A stretch of 64,000 bases of DNA from Rhodobacteraceae bacterium IMCC1909 (GTDB lineage Bacteria; Pseudomonadota; Alphaproteobacteria; Rhodobacterales; Rhodobacteraceae). The DNA lies in contig JAPDHM010000002.1 in NCBI GenBank assembly GCA_030704425.1, positions 558,001-622,000 on the forward strand, written 5' to 3'. This document shows, one piece after another, positions 34,286-43,659 of this stretch. A model generated the notes under the pieces. It ran no database searches and had not been told where the DNA came from. It saw nothing but the letters and a program-made list of their open reading frames with translations. Within the stretch, counting starts at the first letter, position 1, and every line of letters starts with the position of its first letter. The translations under genes and the position numbers were made by a program.

Positions 34286-35328
34286 CCTTTGTAGAGCTCA
34301 TGGCTGGGATCAAGTGGCAACTCCACCTGACGGCCGGTGCGGGCACTGTGGTAGATCGCCGTGACCAGCGCAACGGAGGTCGCCCCGTCTTCGAATGTCA
34401 CCGCCTGGTTTTCATGGCCCGCCAAATCCAAAGCAATCTGCGCAAAAAACCCCTCAAAGCCAATCGGCTCATACGGTGTTGTGCTCAAAGCCGCATCCAA
34501 TTGCGCCTGCCTGTGCGGCGCGCGGGCCTGAAAGCTCCAGGGCTCGGCACCCGGAGCATAGGGGGCGGTGCCAGAGGTGGCTGTGAGATGCTCAAAGACA
34601 AACCGCAGCCGGGTTTCATCTGTGGCCGCGCCAAGCGTGATGCTGCTCGTGGCCAGTGCACCTGAGGTCATGGCAAAGCTGATGCTGGCGCAATCTTCGG
34701 TTTCGATCTCATTGACACGCGTGGTGGTTAGGGCCGAAAGGCAGGCAATATCACCGGCGATATGGGTCAGCAGATCGTGATTGTGAATGGCATGTCCCAA
34801 AACCGCCCCACCGCATTCGCCTGCCCAGGTGCCGCGCCAAGGCACTGCATAGTAGTCCGCGCCCCGCGACCAATGGGTTTCAAGCGCAGCCACCTGCAGC
34901 TGTCCAATCAAACCGCAAGTCATAAGATGGCGCAACTGTGCAAGCGAGGGGCCCCAGCGGTATTGAAATACCGGATAGACCTTGCGATCTGCAGCCTGCG
35001 CGGCTCGGCGGATTTCATCCACATCTGCCAAAGAGGTGGCCAAGGGTTTTTCACAAATGACATGCTTGCCAGCCGCTAAAGCCCGCTGCGTCACAGAGGC
35101 GTGCAAATGCGGGGGCAGGCAAATATCGACAACTTGCACCTGCGGATCCGCCAAAGCTTGATCAATGTCCTTCAACGCTCGGAAACTGTCGCCGTCTTGC
35201 CGGATGTTCTCTACCCGCGCCAGGTCTTGATCCACAACAGCCCTGACGGTGAACCTGTCTTTCAAAGCCCGAAAGGCGGCCAAATGTTCACGCCCAATGC
35301 CCGCGCCTAAGATGGCCACATGAATCAT
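34273..35328 (-). CDS. Gfo/Idh/MocA-family oxidoreductase A
   Basis: The 351-residue protein has the NAD(P)-binding start VAILGAGIGREHLAAF and the family's substrate-binding Lys in HVICEKPLATS, followed by YPVFQYRWGPS and AIHNHDLLTHI (H-x3-H). These enzymes oxidise or reduce sugars or inositols. It lies between uxuA and a second family member, with overlaps of 4-13 bases on both sides. The substrate is probably a sugar lactone or rare sugar, which sequence alone cannot identify. Confidence 0.85.
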   Translation of the reverse strand: MIHVAILGAGIGREHLAAFRALKDRFTVRAVVDQDLARVENIRQDGDSFRALKDIDQALADPQVQVVDICLPPHLHASVTQRALAAGKHVICEKPLATSLADVDEIRRAAQAADRKVYPVFQYRWGPSLAQLRHLMTCGLIGQLQVAALETHWSRGADYYAVPWRGTWAGECGGAVLGHAIHNHDLLTHIAGDIACLSALTTTRVNEIETEDCASISFAMTSGALATSSITLGAATDETRLRFVFEHLTATSGTAPYAPGAEPWSFQARAPHRQAQLDAALSTTPYEPIGFEGFFAQIALDLAGHENQAVTFEDGATSVALVTAIYHSARTGRQVELPLDPSHELYKGWLP

Positions 35329-36326
35329 AACTCATCCGCCATCTGTTGCGCGCGCAGCGCCAATTCCATGACGGTGAAACAATGGGCTTGACGCATTGCT
35401 GTCTCACTGCGGTTCTCAATATCATAGGCCAAGCGCGCAAAATAGGGCAGGCCCGCAGCGGAGGCATCTATTTTCTCGCATCTGTCGCCATTGACCAAGA
35501 TCACATGATCCGTGCCCTTTTGCCCGCCCACATCAACATATTTGCGCAGCTCAATATAGCCCTGCGTGCCCAGAATTGTCAGCCGCCCGTCGCCCCAATT
35601 GGGCAAAGCATCAGGTGTGAACCAATCCACACGAATATAACCCGTGCCCCGGTCACTGCGCAGATTGATCTCGCCAAAATCTTGCAGCTCAGGATCACCG
35701 GGGTTTGCGTAATTGGCGGTGAAAGCATAGGTCACTTCGGCCGTATCTGACCCGGTGTAATGCAAAAATTGGTCAATCTGATGCGAGGCTATATCGGTCA
35801 AAATGCCGCCAAAACAGGCCTTGCGGAAAAACCAATCGGGGCGTGTGGCGCGGTTGAGCCGATGCGGGCCCAGCCCCACGGTTTGCACCACTTGTCCAAT
35901 CGCCCCCGCGGCCACCAGTTGCGACGCAAGAGTGCTGGCGGGGGTCTCGAAGCGTTCCGAAAAATTCACAGACCAAATCCGTCCGGTCTGCGCCACACAG
36001 GCTTTGATCTGCTCCAATTGCGCCAGCGTCGTGCAGCCGGGCTTGTCACTCATCACATCCATCCCCTGCTGCATCGCCTTGACCGTCAGCTGCGCGCGGT
36101 CAGATGGGATGGCAGAGATCAGGGCCAAATTGGCGCCGCATTCCAGCGCCGCTTGCAGGCTCTCAAATCGCGGCAAATGTGGAAATCTCTTGCGAAACCC
36201 AGGCAGGGTCTCAGGATCACCTTCGGTCCAATACCCTAGGCAGGTGACCCCGGCCTTGGCCATGTTCTCTGTCATGCCATAGATGTGACGATGATCCAGC
36301 CCCAGAGTGACGCATGTTAACCCCAT
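35325..36326 (-). CDS. Gfo/Idh/MocA-family oxidoreductase B
   Basis: This 333-residue protein differs from its neighbours. The glycine-rich start is replaced by VTLGLDHRHIYGMTENMAKA, and the usual EKP is DKP in DVMSDKPGCTT. SHQIDQFLHYTG provides the His/Asp pair of the active site. The altered dinucleotide loop suggests a divergent subfamily acting as a dehydrogenase on an unknown sugar derivative, or one with weakened cofactor binding. It overlaps the neighbouring genes by 4 and 10 bases. Confidence 0.75.
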   Translation of the reverse strand: MGLTCVTLGLDHRHIYGMTENMAKAGVTCLGYWTEGDPETLPGFRKRFPHLPRFESLQAALECGANLALISAIPSDRAQLTVKAMQQGMDVMSDKPGCTTLAQLEQIKACVAQTGRIWSVNFSERFETPASTLASQLVAAGAIGQVVQTVGLGPHRLNRATRPDWFFRKACFGGILTDIASHQIDQFLHYTGSDTAEVTYAFTANYANPGDPELQDFGEINLRSDRGTGYIRVDWFTPDALPNWGDGRLTILGTQGYIELRKYVDVGGQKGTDHVILVNGDRCEKIDASAAGLPYFARLAYDIENRSETAMRQAHCFTVMELALRAQQMADEL

Positions 36327-37336
36327 TGCTGCACCTGTTGTTTCTGGCCACTCTCACTGGACCGTTGCATTGCGTCAATGACCGCGTGAGCTGCCAGCGC
36401 GCTTTGCCCAGTGGCCAAAGGTTGCCCCCCGCTCCGCAGAGCCTGCGCAAAGTCTTCGATCACGCTTTGGTGCCATTCATAGGTAAAGGCCATCGGATCT
36501 GCACCGCCGCCGGTGGCGCCCTCTGCTCCAACCCGCGTCTTGCGGCCGTCGAGATAAGAGATCTCAAGCACACCAGAGCCAAGATGCGCCGCGGCTTTTG
36601 TGCCCTGCAACGCAATCGTCTCCGCCCCACCCGGATAGGCCGCCGTCGTCGCCAGAAGCGTACCAAAAGCCCCGCATTGCATGTCAAATAGCGCGCCGGC
36701 CCAATCCTCCGCCTCTAAGTGGTGAAGCGCGGTTTGCCGCATCATGGCTTGCACCGCACGGATGGGGCCCAGCAACCAAATGGCCAAATCGAGCGTATGG
36801 ATCGCCTGCGAAATCATCACGCCGCCACCATCACGCGCATAGGTGCCGCGGCCCGGTGCGTCGTAATAGCTTTGCGCCCGCCACCAGGGCACGCGCAGAT
36901 CTACGGTGCAAATTTCGCCCAGCGCCCCGGTTTCTAGGGCCGTCTTCAGGGCTTGGCTGGCCTCTCTGGCGCGGTGTTGCAGCATCATCGCGAGCGGAAC
37001 GCCCGCCTGCGCGCAGATCTGCACAAGATCGGAGGCGGCTAGAACATCCCGTTCAATCGGCTTTTCCATCAAGATCGGCTTTCCCGCCGCCGCCAGCTCC
37101 TGCACAATATCGCGCCGGGCATTGGGGGGCGTGGCCAGAATAACAAAATCAATCGCCGGATCTTGCACAATCTCCTGTACCGAGCCAAAGGCCCGCGTTG
37201 CATAACGGGCGGCAAAATCGGCTGTTTTGGCTGAATCGCGGCCCCAAACACCGCTCAAATGCAGCTTTTCTGCGCTTTGAACCGCCTGAACATGCGTGGC
37301 GGCGACCATCCCCAAACCTATCAATGCAATATTCAT
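36317..37336 (-). CDS. Gfo/Idh/MocA-family oxidoreductase C
   Basis: I start at ATG 37336, preceded by a G-rich ribosome site; the longer frame to 37579 overlaps the divergent uxaC promoter and has no domain. The 339-residue product has IALIGLGMVAATHVQAV, FVILATPPNA, ILMEKPIERDVL (catalytic Lys) and ISQAIHTLDLAIWLLG. It is the first gene of the left-running uronate operon (C, B, A, uxuA, synthetase, SDR), divergent from uxaC with about 100 bases between. Confidence 0.85.
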   Translation of the reverse strand: MNIALIGLGMVAATHVQAVQSAEKLHLSGVWGRDSAKTADFAARYATRAFGSVQEIVQDPAIDFVILATPPNARRDIVQELAAAGKPILMEKPIERDVLAASDLVQICAQAGVPLAMMLQHRAREASQALKTALETGALGEICTVDLRVPWWRAQSYYDAPGRGTYARDGGGVMISQAIHTLDLAIWLLGPIRAVQAMMRQTALHHLEAEDWAGALFDMQCGAFGTLLATTAAYPGGAETIALQGTKAAAHLGSGVLEISYLDGRKTRVGAEGATGGGADPMAFTYEWHQSVIEDFAQALRSGGQPLATGQSALAAHAVIDAMQRSSESGQKQQVQQWG

Positions 37337-37436
37337 CGCCCCCCCCTGTCTTGCTTTAATTTTGACCCATTGCGCTGCAAAGATGCAAGCTGCAATATAA
37401 AGTCCAAAGGCAAATATCGCCGCCCGGGGGATGGAC

Positions 37437-38801
37437 ATGACAGGCACTCTAAGCACAATCGCTGAGCGACTGTATCTCAGCATGAAAGAGCTACCAATTG
37501 TGTCCCCCCATGGGCATTGCGACCCCAGTTGGTTTGCGCAAAACCAACCTTTCGCCAATCCTGCTGCGCTTTTGGTCACGCCGGATCACTATGTGTTTCG
37601 TATGCTCTATGCCCAAGGTATCCCCATGGCAGATCTTGGGATTGGCGCGCCTGGCGCTCAGGCAGATCCACGCGAGGTATTTCGCCTCTTCGCCGCACAT
37701 TGGCACTTGTTTCTCGGCACGCCCACCCGGCTGTGGATGGAGTATGTGTTGCGTGAAACATTGCAAATCTCGCAGCCCCTCACTGCGCAGACCGCAGATG
37801 CGATCTACGACGACATCTCGGCACGTTTGCAGCAAGCGGAGTTTTTGCCCCGTGCACTGTTTGAGCGCTTTAACATTGAAACCCTCGCCACCACCGACTC
37901 GGCCTTGGATGATCTGGCCCACCACAAGAGCCTTCGCGCCAGCTATTGGCCCGGCCGGGTGATCCCAACCTTTCGCCCCGATGGGGTGCTCGATCCGCTC
38001 GATCCAAATTTCGCCGCTAACCTTGCGCAACTGGCAAAGATCACCGATCACAGCCTCGACAGTTTTGACAGCTATCTGACCGCTTTGCGCATGCGCCGTG
38101 CGGAGTTCATAGACTGCGGCGCAACCGCCACCGATCATGCCATTGATATCTTGCACACCGAATGGCTCCCAGATCCGGGGCCGCTCTATCTCAGCGTGGC
38201 AAAGGGCACAGCCACCCAAGAGGAGGCCCGGCGCTTCTATGGCCATATGCTGATTGAAATGGCCCAGATGTCTATCGAAGATGGGCTGGTCATGCAGCTC
38301 CATGCGGGCAGTCGCCGCAACACCAACCGCACAATTTTAGACAGGTTCGGCCGTGACATGGGCGCCGATATCCCCCTCACCACCGATTGGGTGAATGGTT
38401 TGGACGCATTGCTCAACCGGGTTGGCAATTCTACGGAGCTGCGCCTCATTCTTTTCACGCTCGACGAAACCACCTATGCGCGCGCTTTGGCACCTATGGC
38501 GGGCCATTGGCCCTGCTTGCGGATTGGGCCGCCTTGGTGGTTTCACGACAGCGCCAATGGAATTGCACGCTATTTTGATCAAGTGGTTGAGACCGCCGGC
38601 TATTTCAATCTTGCTGGGTTCAACGATGACACCCGCGCTTTTCTCTCTATACCGGCCCGCCATGACCTTTGGCGGCGCGGGGTGGCCCTGCATTTGAGCC
38701 ATCAAATCGAACGTGGTGCTTTTGGCCTCTCCGACGCTGAGGATCTCGCGCCGCTCCTGGCGGTTGATCTGGCGCGGCAAGCGTATCGGATCGAGGTTTA
38801 A
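37437..38801 (+). CDS. uxaC: Uronate isomerase
   Basis: Glucuronate or galacturonate isomerase that makes fructuronate or tagaturonate. The protein shows LPIVSPHGHCDPSWFA with the metal-binding HxH, LVTPDHYVFRMLYAQGI, MQLHAGSRRNTN, and WWFHDSANGIARY near the end. I choose ATG 37437, which has GGGGGA six bases upstream; the ATG at 37431 is possible. The usual DRLFP segment before the isomerase core is missing, so the N-terminus is about 20 residues shorter than typical. The stop directly abuts the following reductase gene. Confidence 0.9.
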   Translation: MTGTLSTIAERLYLSMKELPIVSPHGHCDPSWFAQNQPFANPAALLVTPDHYVFRMLYAQGIPMADLGIGAPGAQADPREVFRLFAAHWHLFLGTPTRLWMEYVLRETLQISQPLTAQTADAIYDDISARLQQAEFLPRALFERFNIETLATTDSALDDLAHHKSLRASYWPGRVIPTFRPDGVLDPLDPNFAANLAQLAKITDHSLDSFDSYLTALRMRRAEFIDCGATATDHAIDILHTEWLPDPGPLYLSVAKGTATQEEARRFYGHMLIEMAQMSIEDGLVMQLHAGSRRNTNRTILDRFGRDMGADIPLTTDWVNGLDALLNRVGNSTELRLILFTLDETTYARALAPMAGHWPCLRIGPPWWFHDSANGIARYFDQVVETAGYFNLAGFNDDTRAFLSIPARHDLWRRGVALHLSHQIERGAFGLSDAEDLAPLLAVDLARQAYRIEV

Positions 38802-40001
38802 ATGGGGCAGATTGTTCACTTCGGCCTTGGCAATTTTGCCCGGGCCCATCTATTGGATTACACAGCCGATGCTGGCGGCGACTGGCAGGTCATTGGTGTC
38901 AATCTTCGCTCCAGAACCACGCGCGATGGTCTGGCGGCACAGGACTATGCCTATGCGCTCAAGGTCCAAGGTGTTGGGGTCAAGCAGATTGCAGTGATAA
39001 ACACCATTCTTTTGGCCTCAGAGGGCCAACAGCCTATTTTACAGGCTATGGCGACTGCCGATATCATCTCGGCAACCGTCACCGAAAAGGGGTACCATCT
39101 GGATCAACATGGCCAGCTTGACTTGCAAGACCCCGTGATCGCCGCTGATCTCACTGGCCTGCCCCGGCGCAGCCTCATCGGTTTCATCGCCCATGACCTT
39201 GCCCAAAGAGATCGGCCTGTCACGATCTTGAGCTGTGACAATCGCCCGGGCAATGGCGACGCCTTGCGTCAGGCCGTCCAGCAATTTGCGCAGGCAGCAC
39301 ATTTGACTATTGATTGGAGCCTGGCACGGTTTCCCAACGCCATGGTTGACCGGATCACGCCGGCAACCACCGACCTTATCCGCCAAGAGTGCAACGACCC
39401 AATGGCTGTGCCCACCGAGGCGTTTCGGGAATGGGTGATTGAAGATTGTTTTGCCGGACCACGCCCCGATTGGCCAGATGTGCAATTTGTCCAAGACGTG
39501 CGGCCCCATGAGCTGCGCAAATTGCGCATGCTCAACGGCGCGCATTCATTTCTCGCCTATGCCGGTCTCGCGCAGGGGTATGACTTTGTTCATGAGGCCA
39601 TTTCAGATCCGCAATTGCGCCGCCAAGCCCTGTCTTTGATGATGGAGGCTGGCGCCACCTTGCCCCGAGAAATCCAGGACCAAGTGCCGGCCTATGCACA
39701 AGCGTTGCTCGTTAGGTTTGACAATAAGGAACTGGCCCATCGCTTGGATCAAATCGCAATGGATGGCAGTCAAAAACTTCCCTATCGAATTTTGGACACC
39801 CTGCGCCTAGGCGCTACGCCCGTTTTGATCTCAGCCATACGCGCTTGGATGTCCCATTGCATCGCCCAAACCGCACAGGGTAAAAAGCTGAATGATCCTT
39901 TGGCAGAGGATATCGCGAGGGCCGCAAACTCCGCTCAGCCAGAGCGCAAGTTGTTACAGCTGATTGGCGCAGAGGATTTGGCGCCGCTCATTTTGGAATG
40001 A
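38802..40001 (+). CDS. uxuB: Mannitol-dehydrogenase-family fructuronate/tagaturonate reductase
   Basis: The 399-residue protein begins IVHFGLGNFARAHLLDY (dinucleotide loop), then GGDWQVIGVNLRS, LSCDNRPGNGDALR, FPNAMVDRITPAT, FAGPRPDWPDVQFV and the active-site KLRMLNGAHSFLAY. It is some 80 residues shorter than many UxuB proteins, mainly at the C-terminus. It should reduce fructuronate to mannonate and possibly tagaturonate to altronate, because both dehydratases (UxuA, UxaA) are present while no second reductase is. Its start follows the uxaC stop without a gap. The last 14 bases overlap the convergent kdgK gene. Confidence 0.85.
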   Translation: MGQIVHFGLGNFARAHLLDYTADAGGDWQVIGVNLRSRTTRDGLAAQDYAYALKVQGVGVKQIAVINTILLASEGQQPILQAMATADIISATVTEKGYHLDQHGQLDLQDPVIAADLTGLPRRSLIGFIAHDLAQRDRPVTILSCDNRPGNGDALRQAVQQFAQAAHLTIDWSLARFPNAMVDRITPATTDLIRQECNDPMAVPTEAFREWVIEDCFAGPRPDWPDVQFVQDVRPHELRKLRMLNGAHSFLAYAGLAQGYDFVHEAISDPQLRRQALSLMMEAGATLPREIQDQVPAYAQALLVRFDNKELAHRLDQIAMDGSQKLPYRILDTLRLGATPVLISAIRAWMSHCIAQTAQGKKLNDPLAEDIARAANSAQPERKLLQLIGAEDLAPLILE

Positions 40002-40851
40002 TCGCACCGCGATATTGCACCACCCGCGCCGCCAGCACATGCCCCGCCTGGAGAGCCGCCGCTTGGCCCTTACCCGACAAGAGCGCGCCCAAATAACCAC
40101 CATTGAAGCTGTCGCCTGCCGCGGTTGTGTCCAGAACTTCTGTTACAGGTTCATATTGCGCGACAACCGGCTCCCCGAGGGATAAAGGCCCGCGTGCACC
40201 ACGTTTCAGCGCCCCTGATTTGGCTTGTGTCAAAAACCGCTGCGCGACCTGTGCCTCTGTCTCACCAAACACATCCATTTCGTCATCAATAGATGGCAAA
40301 GAGATGTCGGCCCGCTGCCAAAACGCGCCTATGATTTTGCGAGCCGTCGCGCGATCCTCCCATAGGTGCGGCCTATAGTTGCTGTCAAAAATAACCTGAA
40401 TCTGCGCCGCATTCAGCCACTCCAAAAGGGCCAACCGTAAGGTTTGCGGTAAAATTGCAAGCGTGATCCCAGACAAATACAGGCCATCAAATTGCTCCAA
40501 AAAGTCAAAATCTGCATCTGAAAACATCTGGCGTGCGGCAGAGTCACTACGCCAATAGGTGAAACTGCGCTCCCCATCTGGCGCGGTATTAATGGCATAA
40601 AGCCCCGGTGATTTATCTGCGATACGCCGAATATTGGAATGGCCCAAATCATTGGCTGCGATAAAGTCCACAATGCGCTTTGAAAACATATCCTGCCCAA
40701 GACAGGTCACATAATCGACCGTGATGTCCGGCAAACTGCGTTTGAGATAGATGGCTGTATTGAGCGAGTCGCCGGCCACAGCCAGATGCGCCTGATCACC
40801 TTCCATCGACAATTCGATCATGGCTTCGCCTATGCAGGCAATACGCTTCAT
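39988..40851 (-). CDS. kdgK: 2-keto-3-deoxygluconate kinase (PfkB family)
   Basis: I start at ATG 40851 (MKRIACIGEAMIELS), overlapping the transporter stop; the longer frame is antisense to that gene's start. The 287-residue kinase has the PfkB substrate end (GDSLNTAIYLKRSL), YWRSDSAARQMF as in KDG kinases, and the C-terminal signature DTTAAGDSFNGGYLGA with the catalytic Asp. It phosphorylates KDG to KDPG, the common end of both uronate branches. An aldolase for KDPG is not in this window. Confidence 0.88.
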   Translation of the reverse strand: MKRIACIGEAMIELSMEGDQAHLAVAGDSLNTAIYLKRSLPDITVDYVTCLGQDMFSKRIVDFIAANDLGHSNIRRIADKSPGLYAINTAPDGERSFTYWRSDSAARQMFSDADFDFLEQFDGLYLSGITLAILPQTLRLALLEWLNAAQIQVIFDSNYRPHLWEDRATARKIIGAFWQRADISLPSIDDEMDVFGETEAQVAQRFLTQAKSGALKRGARGPLSLGEPVVAQYEPVTEVLDTTAAGDSFNGGYLGALLSGKGQAAALQAGHVLAARVVQYRGAIIPK

Positions 40852-41729
40852 TTTTGCTCCTTGCGCCAAATGATCAACCCAGCGCTCATGATCACCATCG
40901 CCCCCAAAATTGTGCCCGCATCTGGAACCGTGCCGAACAAAAGATAGCCCCAAATCGCGACGAAGACCAAAAAGGAATAGGTAAATGGCATCAGCTGATT
41001 GGCGGTACCAAAGCGGTGGGCATTGGTCAAAAGTTGGTGACCGCCCCAGCCCAAGACCCCCAGGCTGACCAGCACAACCATGCCCCAAATGGTGTCAGGC
41101 TGTGTCCATGTCCAAATTGCAAAGGGTGCCATCAACGCTGTGCCGATAAACCCCATGTAGAACTGCATGGTCTCCACCGCCACAATGCCGGACAATCGAC
41201 GCGTCATGATCGAATAGAGCGCCAGCGCGACCGCATTATACATAATCATCAGCATGGCCGGGTGAAAGGCCGTCCCAAAGGGGCGGACAACGATCAAGAC
41301 GCCGATAAATCCCAAGAAAATCACGCCCCAGCGCCAGGGCTCCACTCGCTCACGCAGAACGGAGACCGACAGAAAGCACACCACCACCGGGCTGGAAAAC
41401 ATTATGGCCGAGACCACAGTCAGGGGTAGAAACTGCAAGGCATAAAAGTTTGACAGGGTGGCAGAAACCAAGAGCAAGGCTCGGCTGATCACTTGCCAGA
41501 CATGCCCTGTCTGGAACCGCTCGAAATTAAATCCGTCTTTAGAAATCACACCAATGGATATCACCAAATGCCCCGCATAGCGCATGAAGGCCAATTGAAA
41601 GGCCGAAAACCCTGCCATAGCCAACCATTTTGCACCGGTATCCACCCATGAGAACAAAAGCCATGCGGCCAGCATCAAAAGAATGCCAAGGCGCGGCAGG
41701 TCCGCCATAGATTTTGCGACAACCGCCAT
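40848..41729 (-). CDS. EamA/DMT-family transporter
   Basis: This 293-residue protein has ten membrane segments in two repeats (WVDTGAKWLAMAGFSAFQLA and FTYSFLVFVAIWGYLLFGTV in the second). It is co-transcribed with kdgK (its stop overlaps the kdgK start) and with the dehydrogenase upstream, two bases away. It may export a by-product or import a sugar-acid intermediate; the direction is not readable. Confidence 0.85.
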   Translation of the reverse strand: MAVVAKSMADLPRLGILLMLAAWLLFSWVDTGAKWLAMAGFSAFQLAFMRYAGHLVISIGVISKDGFNFERFQTGHVWQVISRALLLVSATLSNFYALQFLPLTVVSAIMFSSPVVVCFLSVSVLRERVEPWRWGVIFLGFIGVLIVVRPFGTAFHPAMLMIMYNAVALALYSIMTRRLSGIVAVETMQFYMGFIGTALMAPFAIWTWTQPDTIWGMVVLVSLGVLGWGGHQLLTNAHRFGTANQLMPFTYSFLVFVAIWGYLLFGTVPDAGTILGAMVIMSAGLIIWRKEQK

Positions 41730-41731
41730 GG

Positions 41732-42619
41732 TTACGCTTGAAACCGCTTAACGTAAAAATCAACCATTTGACTAACCATATCATCGGCTTGACCCATGTC
41801 ACAAGCTTCATTGAGCGCGGCCAGTGGCCCTTTGGACATAAGGCTGTCGACACCAGCCTCTTCGGCCATGCGTGCGTAATATCCAACGTCTTTGGCGGCA
41901 TTTTTGATTGCAAAAGCCAATTGTGACGGATCCCCATCCACCCCATAGGCTTTGACAAATCCCATCATGCCTGAGTGGAGCGGTCCCGCCGCCATCACAT
42001 CGTGGAGCTGTGCCCGATCCACCCCAGCCACATCCGCCATAGCAAAGGCTTCTGCCATGGCATTGGCAATCGTCATCCCGAAAAAGTTATTGATCAATTT
42101 GATCGTATGGCCAGATCCGACCGCGCCTAAGTAGAACACATTTTCGCCCTGATCTTGCAAAACAGGCTCGACCGCATCAAAGGCGGCCTTATCCCCAGAG
42201 GCCATAATATTGAGTAGCCCATCTTTGGCATGGGCCGGCGTGCGGCCTAATGGTGCATCCAAGAATTGCCCGCCGGCCTTAGCGACCTCAAGGGCCAGCG
42301 CGCGGCTGCTGCCCGGCAAAGAGGTGCCAAAGTCCACCACAACAGCCCCCGGACGCAGTCCGGCAATCACCCCATCCGCGCCGCGCATCCGGCTTTCAAC
42401 ATGGTCAGACGTTCCCATGCACAACATGACGATGTCGCTGGCCTCAGCAACAGCCTTGGCCGTGCTGGCCTCTTGCGCTCCGCGGGAGATGGCACTGTCC
42501 AACTGACGGCGGTCTTTGTTGCCCAATACCGTCAGCGCATAGCCGAGATCTTGCAGCCGACCCACCATTGCGCCCCCCATGAGCCCCAGTCCAATAAATC
42601 CAATTCTTGCTTTACCCAT
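41732..42619 (-). CDS. 3-hydroxyisobutyrate-dehydrogenase-family enzyme (tartronate semialdehyde reductase type)
   Basis: The 295-residue protein has IGFIGLGLMGGAMVGRL (NAD(P) binding), DAPLGRTPAHAKDG (substrate loop) and GSGHTIKLINNFFG with the catalytic Lys. Members oxidise beta-hydroxy acids such as tartronate semialdehyde or 3-hydroxyisobutyrate. It belongs to the eight-gene unit running from dctP to kdgK. A second, distinct member is at 51452. Confidence 0.85.
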   Translation of the reverse strand: MGKARIGFIGLGLMGGAMVGRLQDLGYALTVLGNKDRRQLDSAISRGAQEASTAKAVAEASDIVMLCMGTSDHVESRMRGADGVIAGLRPGAVVVDFGTSLPGSSRALALEVAKAGGQFLDAPLGRTPAHAKDGLLNIMASGDKAAFDAVEPVLQDQGENVFYLGAVGSGHTIKLINNFFGMTIANAMAEAFAMADVAGVDRAQLHDVMAAGPLHSGMMGFVKAYGVDGDPSQLAFAIKNAAKDVGYYARMAEEAGVDSLMSKGPLAALNEACDMGQADDMVSQMVDFYVKRFQA

Positions 42620-42654
42620 GGTCGTCCCTTTTTAAAATTTTCTGAATGAGCGCA

Positions 42655-43659
42655 TCACACCTGCACCCTGCCCATTTCAGATTGCCCGGCCAATTCAGCC
42701 TCTAAACTCAAAGCAACTTCCAAGGTTTTCGTGGCATCAGCCACATCGATCATTGGCTCTGCCCCGTCGATAACCTCTAAGAAATGATCCAACTGCGCGT
42801 CCAACGGCACTTTCACATTTTTCTCAGCGGTGGTGGAAATTTTTCTCGCCGCCTGCCCCCAATCTTCACCCTGCCATAGGGTCATTGAGGGGAAGCTCAA
42901 AGCCCCTTTGGTGCCCGTGATCCACATCATATCTTGATGGGTCGCTCCGATATTAGGATTTTCGCCGGTACCGGCCTCAAAGCCCCAAGGGCTTGGTGTG
43001 GCGTCGGAAAAAGCAACCGTTCCAACTGCACCGGTCTCAAACCCAAATGCAATCGCACCCGTCTCAATCCGAACAGCGCCACGTTGCGACCGGCCCCGCA
43101 ACGCTTTGGCTTGGACAATTTCACCAATCGCAAACCGCAGTATATCAATGTCATGCACCAGATTTATCATGACCGGGCTGCCGTCTTGGGTTCGCCAATT
43201 GCCCTGAAAATACGCATCGGGCTTCCGCATGGCCCATATCACCTGCACCGTCACTACCCCGCCAATCTGTCCGGAGTCCAAACACGACTTCAACTGCTGA
43301 ACCACCCGATGATAGCGGCGGTGATGACCCACGAGTGACGCAATTTTGTGGTCCTGTAAGACCTTCGCCAGCTCGCGCGCTTGCTGAAGACTTCCGGCCA
43401 CAGGTTTTTCGATCAACATCGGCCAGCCCCGCGCGGCCGCTTCCATGCCATGGGCTGCATGCAAATGGGTCGGAGTGGCGATAATCACCCCATCCACCGA
43501 CGCGGTAACCTCCGCCATAGAGGCAAAGCGCGGCGCATCAACTTCCAGCGACATATTCGGATCGGCTAATCCGACAAGGCTGCACTCGGGATGGGCTTTG
43601 ACCGCCTCCAAATGCCGAAGGCCAATCAACCCGCCGCCAACCACCAAAATCCGTTTCAC
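42655..43659 (-). CDS. Gfo/Idh/MocA-family oxidoreductase D
   Basis: The product starts best at GTG 43659, whose bases overlap the uxaA stop (ATGTGA), giving VKRILVVGGGLIGLRHLEAV; an ATG at 43680 would add seven residues. It shows MLIEKPVAGSL (catalytic Lys), LVGHHRRYHRVV and LVHDIDILRFAIGE. It probably acts on the same sugar-acid family as UxaA, with which it is coupled. About 334 residues. Confidence 0.85.
   Translation of the reverse strand: MKRILVVGGGLIGLRHLEAVKAHPECSLVGLADPNMSLEVDAPRFASMAEVTASVDGVIIATPTHLHAAHGMEAAARGWPMLIEKPVAGSLQQARELAKVLQDHKIASLVGHHRRYHRVVQQLKSCLDSGQIGGVVTVQVIWAMRKPDAYFQGNWRTQDGSPVMINLVHDIDILRFAIGEIVQAKALRGRSQRGAVRIETGAIAFGFETGAVGTVAFSDATPSPWGFEAGTGENPNIGATHQDMMWITGTKGALSFPSMTLWQGEDWGQAARKISTTAEKNVKVPLDAQLDHFLEVIDGAEPMIDVADATKTLEVALSLEAELAGQSEMGRVQV

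Noticed and set aside
36338-37143. Several long plus-strand frames over the Gfo/Idh/MocA genes, and similar mirror frames over copA and uxaC
   Set aside because: They are mirror frames created by the GC-rich third-codon pattern of the real genes on the other strand.
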